This document shows, in pieces, positions 1 through 7,008 of a stretch of DNA of 11,336 bases. Source of the stretch: CAZXCQ01 sp964639275 (GTDB lineage: Bacteria; Desulfobacterota; DSM-4660; Desulfatiglandales; Desulfatiglandaceae); assembly GCA_964639275.1 (NCBI GenBank), contig CAZXCQ010000205.1:1-11336 (forward strand). Direction: 5' to 3'. Under the pieces are notes generated by a model. The model saw nothing but the letters and a program-made list of their open reading frames with translations. It ran no database searches and was not told the origin of the DNA. The stretch's first letter is position 1. The number at the start of each line of letters is the position of its first letter. The position numbers and the translations under genes were made by a program.

Positions 1-65
1 ACGTATTTATTCACTCGGGACTAAGTGCTGCCTGCGACGAGCTCAGCCGAGGCGAATGAGCAACT
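1..65 (-). ncRNA. Probable small RNA, possibly 6S RNA (5' part, cut by window edge)
   Basis: This stretch downstream of the zapB-like gene has no credible reading frame, yet a perfect TATAAT lies just upstream, so an RNA starting near 65 is likely. On the minus strand it contains ATTCGCC followed later by AGTCCCGAGTGAATAAATAC, which loosely resembles the 5' half of bacterial 6S RNA (UUCGC, then AGUCCC, GAG and an A/U-rich stretch). 6S RNA genes often lie close to zapA, and a zapB-like gene sits here, so the setting fits. The resemblance is weak, the 3' half is missing and no fold can be tested. It could instead be an untranslated leader: a GTG at 14-12 could start another gene such as zapA. 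Confidence 0.35.
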
Positions 66-71
66 GCACAG

Positions 72-77
72 ATTATA
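72..77 (-). promoter_or_regulatory. Candidate -10 box upstream of the putative small RNA
   Basis: The minus strand reads a perfect TATAAT, placing a transcription start near 65. The hexamer 17 bp upstream is ATACCA, a poor -35 match, so this is a partial promoter call based mainly on the -10 box and on the non-coding sequence that follows. Confidence 0.4.
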
Positions 78-116
78 GTTATCAAAATACGTTATGGTAT
101 TTGCGAATCAAAGCAC

Positions 117-353
117 TTAGGTTTCTGCCCGTTCAATTTTCTCCAACAGCGAGACAATCCTCTGTCTGGCCCTGTCCCTGCCTGACCGTAGGCTTTCTAC
201 CTGTTCGGTCAGTTCGGCCATCTTTTCTTCCTGGACCCGAAGTTTCTCAGCAAAAGACTCCCGTTCTCTCTTTAGGGTGCCCATCAACTGGATGAGATTG
301 TCTATCTTCTCTTCCAGTAACTGAAATTGATCAATATCCTCTCCCGTATTCAT
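117..353 (-). CDS. zapB: ZapB-like coiled-coil cell division protein
   Basis: This 78-residue acidic protein is one almost unbroken coiled coil (about residues 8-76). It has heptad-like leucines and isoleucines at the start (LLEEKIDNLIQLM) and ends in a helix with SLLEKIE. Size and character match the short ZapB family, which assembles at the Z-ring and works with ZapA; function is inferred from the family, since coiled coils carry little specific signal. The ATG at 353 directly follows AAGGAGG with no spacer, so the AAAGGA a few bases further upstream may be the effective ribosome site; no other in-frame start lies nearby. It is separated from the ATP synthase operon by a terminator and has its own promoter. 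The expected partner zapA is not in the 116 bases to the window edge. Confidence 0.7.
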   Translation of the reverse strand: MNTGEDIDQFQLLEEKIDNLIQLMGTLKRERESFAEKLRVQEEKMAELTEQVESLRSGRDRARQRIVSLLEKIERAET

Positions 354-383
354 CCTCCTTCCTTTCTATCCTCAAATTGAATT

Positions 384-412
384 ATCTTATCCTTGAAACC
401 AATAAACGTCAA
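384..412 (-). promoter_or_regulatory. Promoter of the zapB-like gene
   Basis: On the minus strand TTGACG (407-412) is followed after exactly 17 bp by TAAGAT (384-389), a good sigma70-type pair, about 30 bp upstream of the start codon. It begins immediately after the T-tract of the ATP synthase terminator. Confidence 0.55.
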
Positions 413-413
413 T

Positions 414-445
414 AAAAAAGGCAAGCACCACTGGCTTGCCTTTTT
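414..445 (-). terminator. Intrinsic terminator of the ATP synthase operon (symmetrical)
   Basis: Arms at 415-426 (AAAAAGGCAAGC) and 434-445 (GCTTGCCTTTTT) form a perfect 12-bp stem with a 7-base loop. On the minus strand it ends in a run of T's (414-419). It lies 26 bp past the atpC stop codon. Because the stem ends in A/T runs on both sides it could also stop plus-strand transcription, though no convergent gene is visible. Confidence 0.85.
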
Positions 446-471
446 GGGGATATTGTCAAGAGTTCTTAAAG

Positions 472-882
472 CTACATCGTCTTTTCAGCAACCTTTATCC
501 GGGCCATTGCCCTTTTAAACGCAGCCTCGGCTCTTGTAAAATCGATATCTTCCCTCCCTCGATCCTTGGCCAGCCTTTCTTTTGCCCGTTCCATCGCCTG
601 CCTGGCCCTCTCCAGATCGATCTCGCTGGAACTTTCGGCAGCATCGACCAGGACCGAGACCTTATCATTGGAGACCTCCGCGAAACCACTGGTGACCACC
701 ATGGATTCCTTTGTTCCACCATCAGTATACCGGAGTTCTCCGGGGACGATACCTGACAGGAAACTGACATGTCCGGGAAGGACTCCAAATTCGCCAAGGG
801 AGCCGGGTGCAACCACGCTCTCAACTTCCTGGCTTACCTGGACCCTTTCAGGCGTTACAACCTCAAGAAACAGTCTTGCCAT
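472..882 (-). CDS. atpC: F1Fo ATP synthase subunit epsilon
   Basis: Epsilon belongs to the central stalk of F1 and regulates ATP hydrolysis. The protein has the usual full length (136 residues from ATG). An N-terminal beta-sandwich opens with ARLFLEVVTPER and contains the conserved LPGH; the C-terminal two-helix domain (from about residue 88) starts IDLERA, which matches the I(L)DxxRA ATP-binding motif known from bacterial epsilon subunits, so nucleotide-dependent inhibition is possible. I chose ATG at 882 because family members usually begin M-A-x-x. A GTG one codon upstream (885) is also possible; the ribosome site GAGGG suits either. It starts 13 bp after the atpD stop and is the last gene of the operon, followed by the terminator at 414-445. 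Confidence 0.95.
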   Translation of the reverse strand: MARLFLEVVTPERVQVSQEVESVVAPGSLGEFGVLPGHVSFLSGIVPGELRYTDGGTKESMVVTSGFAEVSNDKVSVLVDAAESSSEIDLERARQAMERAKERLAKDRGREDIDFTRAEAAFKRAMARIKVAEKTM

Positions 883-895
883 CACTCTGTTCCCT

Positions 896-2314
896 CTATT
901 TGGCCGCCTCTGCGGCTATCTGCTCGGCCTTCTCCTGGGCCTGTTCTATATTCCCGACCATATAGAAGGCCGCCTCGGGCAGGTCATCGTGTTTTCCTTC
1001 GATAATCTCTTTAAAACCCTTGACACTTTCTGCAACCGGCACATAGACGCCGGGTCTCCCGGTAAAGGCCTCAGCCACATGGAAGGGCTGGGAAAGAAAC
1101 CTTTGAATCCTTCGAGCCCTCGCCACGATCAGTTTATCCTCCTCGGAGAGCTCATCCATCCCGAGGATAGCGATAATATCCTGGAGGTCTTTGTATTTCT
1201 GGAGAATCTGCTGAACCCTTCTCGATGTCTGATAGTGGTCCTCACCCAGGTAATTGGGATCCAAGATACGGGAGGTTGAATCGAGCGGGTCCACTGCAGG
1301 ATAAATACCCAGCTCGGTCAAAGGCCTTGAGAGAACCACCGTGCCGTCCAGATGGGCAAATGTCGTTGCAGGGGCAGGGTCGGTCAGGTCATCGGCCGGC
1401 ACATACACGCACTGGACAGAAGTAATGGAGCCTTTTTTTGTGGATGTGATCCGTTCCTGAAGTTCACCCAGGTCCGTTCCCAGGGTGGGCTGATAACCTA
1501 CCGCAGATGGAATGCGGCCGAGGAGTGCCGAGACCTCGGAGCCTGCCTGTGTAAAACGGAAGATATTGTCAATAAAAAGGAGCACATCCTGTCCCTTTTC
1601 GTCGCGATAGTATTCCGCGGCCGTAAGGGCCGACAATGCCACCCTGGCCCGTGCCCCGGGCGGCTCGGTCATCTGCCCATAGATCAATGCGGCCTTGGGA
1701 AGAACGCCCGATTCCTTCATTTCCAGGTAGAGGTCGTTGCCCTCCCGTGTCCTTTCACCCACGCCCGCAAAGACACTGATACCCCCATGCTCCATGGCGA
1801 TATTATGGATCATCTCCATCATGACCACGGTCTTTCCCACGCCGGCGCCTCCGAACATGCCCATCTTGCCGCCACGCGGGAAGGGTACGAGGAGATCAAT
1901 GACCTTAACCCCTGTCTCGAGGACCTTGACGGATGTATCTTGCTCCTCAAATCCGGGGGCATGCCTGTGAATGGGCAAGAATTCGGTTGCCTCCACAGGG
2001 CCCAGACCGTCAACCGGTCTGCCGACCACATTGAGCACCCGGCCCAGGGTGGGGTCTCCGGCTGGCATCAGAATCGGTTTCCCCGTGTTCTTTACCTTCA
2101 TCCCCCTCACAAGGCCGTCTGTGACGTCCATTGCAACACACCGGACCACATTATCACCCAGATGCTGGGCAACCTCGACAACCAGATTATCCTCCGTATC
2201 ATCAATCGTAGGATTGGTAATATTTAACGCCGTCAGGATCGCCGGGAGATCCCCTTCTGGAAATTCAACATCCACAACGGGACCCATCACTTGAATTAAT
2301 TTACCCGTACTCAT
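896..2314 (-). CDS. atpD: F1Fo ATP synthase subunit beta (catalytic)
   Basis: Beta carries the catalytic sites of F1. The 472-residue protein shows every hallmark: Walker A GGAGVGKT (155-162), the catalytic glutamate in GERTREGND (E187 with R188), Walker B LLFIDN (245-250, D249), the nucleotide-site segment with DSTSRI (345-350), and the DELSEED loop (387-393) that contacts gamma. All key residues are intact, so it should be active. The ATG at 2314 cannot be extended because an in-frame TGA lies two codons upstream. A perfect AAGGAGG (2328-2334) sits 13 bases before the ATG, longer than usual. The gene is set apart from atpG by 127 bp, the largest gap in the operon, which could hold a pseudoknot. 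Confidence 0.98.
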   Translation of the reverse strand: MSTGKLIQVMGPVVDVEFPEGDLPAILTALNITNPTIDDTEDNLVVEVAQHLGDNVVRCVAMDVTDGLVRGMKVKNTGKPILMPAGDPTLGRVLNVVGRPVDGLGPVEATEFLPIHRHAPGFEEQDTSVKVLETGVKVIDLLVPFPRGGKMGMFGGAGVGKTVVMMEMIHNIAMEHGGISVFAGVGERTREGNDLYLEMKESGVLPKAALIYGQMTEPPGARARVALSALTAAEYYRDEKGQDVLLFIDNIFRFTQAGSEVSALLGRIPSAVGYQPTLGTDLGELQERITSTKKGSITSVQCVYVPADDLTDPAPATTFAHLDGTVVLSRPLTELGIYPAVDPLDSTSRILDPNYLGEDHYQTSRRVQQILQKYKDLQDIIAILGMDELSEEDKLIVARARRIQRFLSQPFHVAEAFTGRPGVYVPVAESVKGFKEIIEGKHDDLPEAAFYMVGNIEQAQEKAEQIAAEAAK

Positions 2315-2342
2315 GATTCAAACAAGACCTCCTTACTAGATC

Positions 2343-2429
2343 GTTGAGTCGCTGAATGGTCAGGTCAAGAAAATAGAGGCCCACACCCGCCAAACACTTC
2401 TATCTGCTCAACCACTCAAATACTGACCA
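2343..2429 (-). promoter_or_regulatory. Possible pseudoknot in the atpG-atpD intercistronic region
   Basis: In minus-strand (RNA) order, TGGTCAG (2423-2429) can pair with CTGACCA (2357-2363), and TTGAGT (2414-2419) with ACTCAA (2344-2349). The two stems interleave, as in an H-type pseudoknot, ending 9 bases upstream of the atpD ribosome site at 2328-2334. The pairing is seen in the sequence; any role in setting the high output of beta subunit is inference, and a chance match is possible. Confidence 0.25.
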
Positions 2430-2441
2430 ATGAAACCATAC

Positions 2442-3320
2442 TTAGGCCTTTCTGATGGCCTCTGCACCACCGACGATATCCATCAATTCTGCAGTAATCG
2501 CTGCCTGTCGGGCCTTATTATAGACGAGTGTTAGATCGTCAATCATCTCACTGCAATTCTTGGTGGCATTATCCATAGCGGCCATTCTCGCAGCATGTTC
2601 GCTAACCTCGTTCTGGAGAAAGGCATTATATATCTGTACACTGATATGTTTTGGCAGAAGTTCTATGAGAAGCGCTTCGGCGCTGGGTTCACACAGATAT
2701 TCTGAGGCTGTGCTGTCCCCGGGCTCCTCACCCTGGGGGGGCTCGATGGGAATCAGTTTGACCAGGGTGGGTTCCTGTCTCACCATACTGACAAAACGGG
2801 TGTAAATCATATAGAGTTCATCAATCTCCTCACTGAGATATCTGTCCGCAAAATCCCTGGTCATCTGGTTGATAAATGATATGTCAATTTTTCCGTAGAT
2901 ATGTATATGGGCTGCCGCAATATTGGCCCCCTTTTTTCTGAAATAGTCTCTTCCCCTTTTTCCCACCAGGGTGAGGCTGTAGTCTTTTCCACCCTGCTGT
3001 TGCTCCTTGATCCACTTCTCGGCCATGTGAATGGTATTGACATTAAAACTCCCACACAGTCCCCTATCAGCAGTAAAATGGAGAAGTTCTACCTTCCGAA
3101 CCTCATCCCTCTTTGTGAGTAATGGGTGGATCTCGGGGTCTATTCCAGTTGCAAGGTTACCCAGGACCTCTGCAAATTTGGTTGCGTATGGTTCAAAGCC
3201 CTCCATTCTTCCCTGGGTGTTCATGAGCTTGGCTGCCGCAACCATATTCATGGCCCTGGTGATTTGCCTTGTCTTCTTGACGGCCCCGATCTTTCGAAGT
3301 ATGTCTCTGAGGATAGCCAT
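2442..3320 (-). CDS. atpG: F1Fo ATP synthase subunit gamma
   Basis: Gamma is the rotating central shaft of F1. The 292-residue protein has the family length. It shows the N-terminal helix signature (KIGAVKKTRQITRAMNMVAA, about residues 11-30), the mid-domain DRGLCGSFN (about 85-93), and the C-terminal helix beginning NEVSEHAARMAAMDNAT and closing with ITAELMDIVGGAEA. These two helices form the coiled coil inside the alpha3beta3 ring. The start ATG at 3320 has a weak ribosome site (AAGAGA a few bases upstream); it lies 28 bp after the atpA stop, so coupled translation is likely. No plant-type redox insert is present. Confidence 0.97.
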   Translation of the reverse strand: MAILRDILRKIGAVKKTRQITRAMNMVAAAKLMNTQGRMEGFEPYATKFAEVLGNLATGIDPEIHPLLTKRDEVRKVELLHFTADRGLCGSFNVNTIHMAEKWIKEQQQGGKDYSLTLVGKRGRDYFRKKGANIAAAHIHIYGKIDISFINQMTRDFADRYLSEEIDELYMIYTRFVSMVRQEPTLVKLIPIEPPQGEEPGDSTASEYLCEPSAEALLIELLPKHISVQIYNAFLQNEVSEHAARMAAMDNATKNCSEMIDDLTLVYNKARQAAITAELMDIVGGAEAIRKA

Positions 3321-3348
3321 TTATCTCTTCTCGCTCTCAATCCTTGGG

Positions 3349-4863
3349 TCAGGCCGCTGGCTGGAAAACTGTCTTGAACTCATCCAGGGCACCTTTCAAT
3401 TTTCCCTCCAGTCCATCACTGATCTCGTTTTTCTCCTTTATCTCTCCCAGGAGGCCCGCATATTTGCTCTCCATAAATTCAAGCACCTGTTTCTCATACT
3501 CGGCAATTGCCTCAACAGGCCATTGATCGAGATACCCGTTGGCGCCTGCAAACAAGATCATGACCTCCTTTTCGGCGGGCATGGGCTGGTATTGGGGTTG
3601 CTTGAGGATCTCCACCAGTCGGTTGCCCCGATCGAGCTGTCTCTGGGTGGCCTTATCCAGGTCGCTCCCGAACTGGGCAAAGGCCTCCAGTTCTCGAAAC
3701 TGGGCCATATCCAGCTTGAGGGTCCCCGCCACCTTTTTCATGGCCTTGGTCTGGGCAGCCCCACCCACCCTGGAAACAGACAGTCCCACGTTGATGGCTG
3801 GCCGCACGCCGGAGAAGAACAGCCCCGGCTCCAGATAGACCTGGCCGTCTGTAATGGAGATTACATTGGTGGGGATATATGCGGAGACGTCCCCGGCCTG
3901 GGTCTCGATGATGGGGAGTGCCGTAAGGGAGCCGGCGCCCAAATCCTTGTTTAATTTGGCTGCCCGCTCTAACAGGCGAGAATGATTATAAAAAATGTCG
4001 CCAGGAAAGGCCTCGCGGCCCGGCGGTCTTCTCAAGAGGAGTGAGACCTGTCTGTAGGCGGCAGCCTGCTTGGAAAGATCATCATAGATGATCAAGGCAT
4101 GTTTTCCGTTGTTTCTATAATATTCACCGATTGAACAACCCGAATAGGGTGCAATAAATTGCTGGGTCGCGGGGTCGCTGGCACAGGCTGACACCACGGT
4201 TGTATATTCCATCGCACCATGACGGTCAAGGACATCCACCACCTGGGCCACCGTGGATTTCTTCTGCCCTATGGCCACATAGATACAGTAGATATCCGTA
4301 TCCTTCTGATTGATGATGGCATCAACGCAGAGTGCGGTCTTACCGATCTGCCTGTCGCCGATGATCAGTTCCCGCTGGCCTCGTCCAATGGGGGTCATGG
4401 CATCGATCGCCTTACACCCCGTGTACATCGGTTCATTGACCGGCCGCCGGGCGATAACACCCGGGGCGACCATTTCGATCCTGCGGGTCTCGGTGGCATT
4501 GATGGGGCCCTTCCCATCCAGGGGAGCACCCACGGCATCAATAACCCGCCCCAGGACAGCTTCACCCACCGGGATCTCTGCAATTCGACCGGTCCGTTTG
4601 ACCGTGTCCCCTTCCTTGATCCCGGTATCGTCCCCCATGATGGCGACGCCCACATTGTCCTCTTCGAGATTGAGGCAGAGACCATAGACTTGACCTGGAA
4701 ATTCCAACATTTCCATGGCCATGGCCTTTTCAACCCCGTAGACCCGGGCCACCCCGTCACCAACGGATAATACCGTCCCGGTTTCACTGACCTCCACCTT
4801 CTTTTCGTAATCCCTAATCTGGTCCCGGATGACCTGACTTATCTCTTCTGCTCTTATCTCCAT
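3349..4863 (-). CDS. atpA: F1Fo ATP synthase subunit alpha
   Basis: Alpha forms the non-catalytic nucleotide sites of F1. The 504-residue protein has the N-terminal segment that binds delta (about 1-25), the beta-barrel domain, Walker A GDRQIGKT (169-176), Walker B LIIYDD (257-262), the conserved LLRRPPGREAFPGD (276-289) and the arginine finger in SVSRVGG (R365) that reaches the beta catalytic site. The P-loop has Ile where most alpha subunits have Thr (usually GDRQTGKT); the lysine and last threonine are kept, so nucleotide binding should be retained. The ATG at 4863 overlaps the atpH stop by one base (TGATG), implying translational coupling. Confidence 0.98.
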   Translation of the reverse strand: MEIRAEEISQVIRDQIRDYEKKVEVSETGTVLSVGDGVARVYGVEKAMAMEMLEFPGQVYGLCLNLEEDNVGVAIMGDDTGIKEGDTVKRTGRIAEIPVGEAVLGRVIDAVGAPLDGKGPINATETRRIEMVAPGVIARRPVNEPMYTGCKAIDAMTPIGRGQRELIIGDRQIGKTALCVDAIINQKDTDIYCIYVAIGQKKSTVAQVVDVLDRHGAMEYTTVVSACASDPATQQFIAPYSGCSIGEYYRNNGKHALIIYDDLSKQAAAYRQVSLLLRRPPGREAFPGDIFYNHSRLLERAAKLNKDLGAGSLTALPIIETQAGDVSAYIPTNVISITDGQVYLEPGLFFSGVRPAINVGLSVSRVGGAAQTKAMKKVAGTLKLDMAQFRELEAFAQFGSDLDKATQRQLDRGNRLVEILKQPQYQPMPAEKEVMILFAGANGYLDQWPVEAIAEYEKQVLEFMESKYAGLLGEIKEKNEISDGLEGKLKGALDEFKTVFQPAA

Positions 4864-5414
4864 CAGCTATATTCACCCCTTCGTAATGATTCTTTGAGTC
4901 CTTTGAGCTGGGCCTTTACGCTCCCATCCAATACCAAATCCCCTACCTTGACGATAAGCCCCCCGATCAGAGACTCATCCTCCTTTACATCCATCTTGAC
5001 CTTCTTTGAGGTAAGTTTTGCCAGCGCCTCTTGCAATTTGTCCATTTGCGCGTCTTTCAAGGTCCGGGCCGTAATGACCTCCGCACGGGTAACATTTGAA
5101 ATCTCGTCGGTGAGCCTCGAATAATAGTCGGCAATCTCCTCCAGCGCCCCGATCCGGTTCTTATCCAATAGTAGCCGGAGAAAATTCTTTAATGTATCGG
5201 AAAAAAGGCTTTTTTCTAAGATCAGATCCAGGATCTTTTTTCGTTCTTCAACAGAGAATACCTGGCTGGAAATCACCTGGAAAAACTGACGGTTGGCAGA
5301 ACAGAACCGGTCAAATTCTTGGAGATGACGCCCATACTCCTCATATTGTCCATCTTCCCGCCCCAGACTGAGCAAGGCCTTTGCATATCTCCTGGATATC
5401 TTGGAATCAATCAA
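4863..5414 (-). CDS. atpH: F1Fo ATP synthase subunit delta
   Basis: Delta links the top of F1 (alpha N-termini) to the peripheral stalk b/b'. The 183-residue protein has the OSCP/delta family layout: an N-terminal helical bundle beginning SRRYAKALLSL, and the C-terminal domain with the conserved glycine-rich stretch GGLIVKVGDLVLDGSVKAQL (about 151-170). The start is TTG at 5414, overlapping the atpF stop as TTGA, with GGAG 8 bases upstream; no ATG or GTG is available nearby and the N-terminus matches the family, so the rare start is well supported. It overlaps atpA by one base downstream. Confidence 0.95.
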   Translation of the reverse strand: MIDSKISRRYAKALLSLGREDGQYEEYGRHLQEFDRFCSANRQFFQVISSQVFSVEERKKILDLILEKSLFSDTLKNFLRLLLDKNRIGALEEIADYYSRLTDEISNVTRAEVITARTLKDAQMDKLQEALAKLTSKKVKMDVKEDESLIGGLIVKVGDLVLDGSVKAQLKGLKESLRRGEYS

Positions 5415-6019
5415 TGCAGCTTCTCCACCCTTTCTATAAATTCTCTCACCAGGTGTTCCTGGTCGCTGTCCTTTATGTTGTTGGCGATAATATCCTGGGC
5501 CTTATCAGCAGCCATATCCACCAGCTCTTGCCGGAGCCTGTCTCTTGCGGCCTGGATCTCCCGCTCGATGGTCAGATCCGCATGGGCCAGAATCTGGGAG
5601 GCCCTTTCTTTGGCCTCTGCCATGATCCTTTCCTTCTCAGCAGCCCCATCCGCCTTAAATTGCTCGATAATTTCCGCCCTTTTGATTTCAAATTCCTTTA
5701 ACCTTTTCTCGATCTCCCGATAACGGCTCTCACTCGCCTCTCTTTCCCTCTTGAGCTCATCAAGCCTCTTTCTGATCTCTTCCCTTCGGTTAGAAAAAAA
5801 GTCTTTCATCGGGACCTTCTTTATCACCACAAAAAGGATAATCACCAGAAGCCCAAAATTGATCACCCGGTAGAGCAGGTCCCACAGATGTGCATTCCCT
5901 CCCCCGGCTGCCTCTCCACCACCGGAGGCAAAGGAGAGGCCTGATAAGAGAAAAAGGTTGATCAAACCGTACCCGGCGACCATTACCACCTTCCTTTTTA
6001 ACCCGTCGAGGGCGATCAT
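5411..6019 (-). CDS. atpF: F1Fo ATP synthase subunit b (with signal-peptide-like extension)
   Basis: Subunit b is the membrane-anchored peripheral stalk. The 202-residue protein is longer than the usual roughly 160 residues. Residues 1-31 look like a secretion signal (KRK, a hydrophobic run, then LSFASGGG); a Gly/Ala-rich linker follows, then the true membrane helix (about 52-67, VINFGLLVIILFVVIKK) and a long charged coiled coil to the end. Such extended b subunits are known among Deltaproteobacteria-type ATP synthases. The ATG at 6019 overlaps the stop of the upstream b' gene as ATGA, so this start is firm. Whether the extension is cleaved cannot be told from sequence. Confidence 0.93.
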   Translation of the reverse strand: MIALDGLKRKVVMVAGYGLINLFLLSGLSFASGGGEAAGGGNAHLWDLLYRVINFGLLVIILFVVIKKVPMKDFFSNRREEIRKRLDELKREREASESRYREIEKRLKEFEIKRAEIIEQFKADGAAEKERIMAEAKERASQILAHADLTIEREIQAARDRLRQELVDMAADKAQDIIANNIKDSDQEHLVREFIERVEKLH

Positions 6020-6444
6020 TGGATGCTCCTCCCCAGTATCTTTTCGGCCAATTCGTTTGAGAAATTGGTCATCTCACCTTCCAATGCCCTGCGTGCAGCA
6101 GAGATCTTTTTCTCCAGCTCCTTCCTGGCTCCGCCGATCTTTTCCTCTAATCTGGAATTGGCCACCTGCAATATCCCTTTCTCTTGTTCCAGACCATCAC
6201 CTTTTAGATTTTCCTTTTCCACATAGCCTTCCTTCCGGGCCTGGAGCATACCCTCCTCTATCCCTTTTTCACCCTCTTCAGAGCGGTGTTGAAACTCGTC
6301 TATCATCCCCTGGAGGGAATCGGTCTCCTCACTGCGCTGTGCCAGGATCTTACGGATGGGTCTATAAAGGATGATGTTGAGCAGAAAAACGAGGAGCAAG
6401 AAGGTGATGACTTGGAGTAACAGTGTGAAATTTATCTCAAGCAT
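6016..6444 (-). CDS. atpF': F1Fo ATP synthase subunit b' (second stalk subunit)
   Basis: This 142-residue protein has an N-terminal membrane helix (about 5-27, rich in L, V, I and F) followed directly by YRPIRKILAQR, typical of b-type subunits, then a long charged coiled coil ending AEKILGRSIQ. With atpF immediately downstream (4-bp ATGA overlap) it makes a b/b' heterodimer pair, as in phototrophs and many Deltaproteobacteria, rather than the b2 homodimer of E. coli. The ATG at 6444 has AAAGG 11 bases upstream. It is the first gene of the operon; no a (atpB), c (atpE) or atpI gene lies upstream in this window, so the Fo ring genes are located elsewhere. Confidence 0.93.
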   Translation of the reverse strand: MLEINFTLLLQVITFLLLVFLLNIILYRPIRKILAQRSEETDSLQGMIDEFQHRSEEGEKGIEEGMLQARKEGYVEKENLKGDGLEQEKGILQVANSRLEEKIGGARKELEKKISAARRALEGEMTNFSNELAEKILGRSIQ

Positions 6445-6530
6445 TTCAAACGGGACCTTTTACCTTTTTTTGAATTAAAGCAATCAATTAAAACAAAACA
6501 GCATACCTTGAAGCCATTTAGAGGTAACGC

Positions 6531-6559
6531 CTTTTACAAAAAAAAGACCTTCTTGTCAA
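6531..6559 (-). promoter_or_regulatory. Candidate ATP synthase operon promoter, proximal module
   Basis: On the minus strand a perfect TTGACA (6554-6559) is followed after 17 bp by TAAAAG (6531-6536) and directly by GCGTTACCT (6522-6530). Transcription would start near 6524, giving a leader of about 80 bases before the b' gene. The GC-rich discriminator is of the kind often linked to growth-rate or stringent control; that link is inference. Confidence 0.55.
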
Positions 6560-6671
6560 AGATTTTTTTGAGTTCAGATTTCGGTTTTTGCCTCTGATGA
6601 TTGAAGAAGAAACACCCCCTTTTTCTTGTCGACATCGGATCGCTTTGATCTTCTTCAAATTCAGGTAACGC

Positions 6672-6700
6672 GCTTTAGCATATCCCCAACCGCTTTGCAA
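6672..6700 (-). promoter_or_regulatory. Candidate ATP synthase operon promoter, distal module
   Basis: TTGCAA (6695-6700), a 17-bp spacer, and TAAAGC (6672-6677) are followed directly by GCGTTACCT (6663-6671). This repeats the layout of the module at 6522-6559 exactly, 141 bp further upstream, including the same nine bases after the -10 box. The hexamers are weaker than in the proximal copy. Confidence 0.4.
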
Positions 6701-6734
6701 GAAAAATCACAAAACAATTACTCCTAATAAAAAA

Positions 6735-6763
6735 AATATATTTTGCATAATTTCTGTTACCAA
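6735..6763 (-). promoter_or_regulatory. Possible third upstream promoter
   Basis: TTGGTA (6758-6763), 17 bp, then TATATT (6735-6740) on the minus strand, in a very AT-rich stretch. It is a fair sigma70-type match, but AT-rich sequence produces such matches by chance; the stretch may instead act as an upstream activating element. Confidence 0.3.
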
Positions 6764-6904
6764 CCTTTTTGTAATTTTCCGACCGCCGATCTTCCCTTGA
6801 CCCTAACCCGCCTTACCTGCCATTACTTTCTGCTTGCATCTATACGCCTATTCTCATAGTTTAATATCATTTTAGCCCTTTTCAAAATTGACACCTGGAT
6901 AGGA

Positions 6905-6929
6905 GAATGGGGGTTCGGAATCCCCATTC
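6905..6929. repeat. Palindromic hairpin unit
   Basis: GAATGGGGGTT and AATCCCCATTC form an 11-bp stem (one G-T pair on the plus strand) with a 3-base loop. No T-tract follows, so it is not an intrinsic terminator. It shares the GGAAT/CATTCC flavour of the element at 7009-7100. Confidence 0.6.
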
Positions 6930-7008
6930 CCCGGGTTTCAACAAAGTAAAGTGTTACATTAATTTAGATCTTGATCAATTCGTAAAAAGGAAGAAATCAC
7001 CACTTTTT

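Noticed and set aside
566..1279. 237-codon plus-strand frame opposite atpC/atpD
   Set aside because: It is an antisense shadow of two well-supported ATP synthase genes; the same holds for other long plus-strand frames at 1352-2227 and 3031-3954.
6518..6700. 60-codon minus-strand frame upstream of the ATP synthase operon
   Set aside because: It starts with TTG inside a candidate -35 hexamer, has no ribosome site, and its protein is Lys/Arg/Ser-rich with no recognisable pattern; it spans the duplicated promoter modules.
6846..6893. 15-codon minus-strand frame with an AAAAGGG ribosome-like site
   Set aside because: It is very short, has no conserved pattern and has no clear promoter; likely chance in AT-rich sequence.
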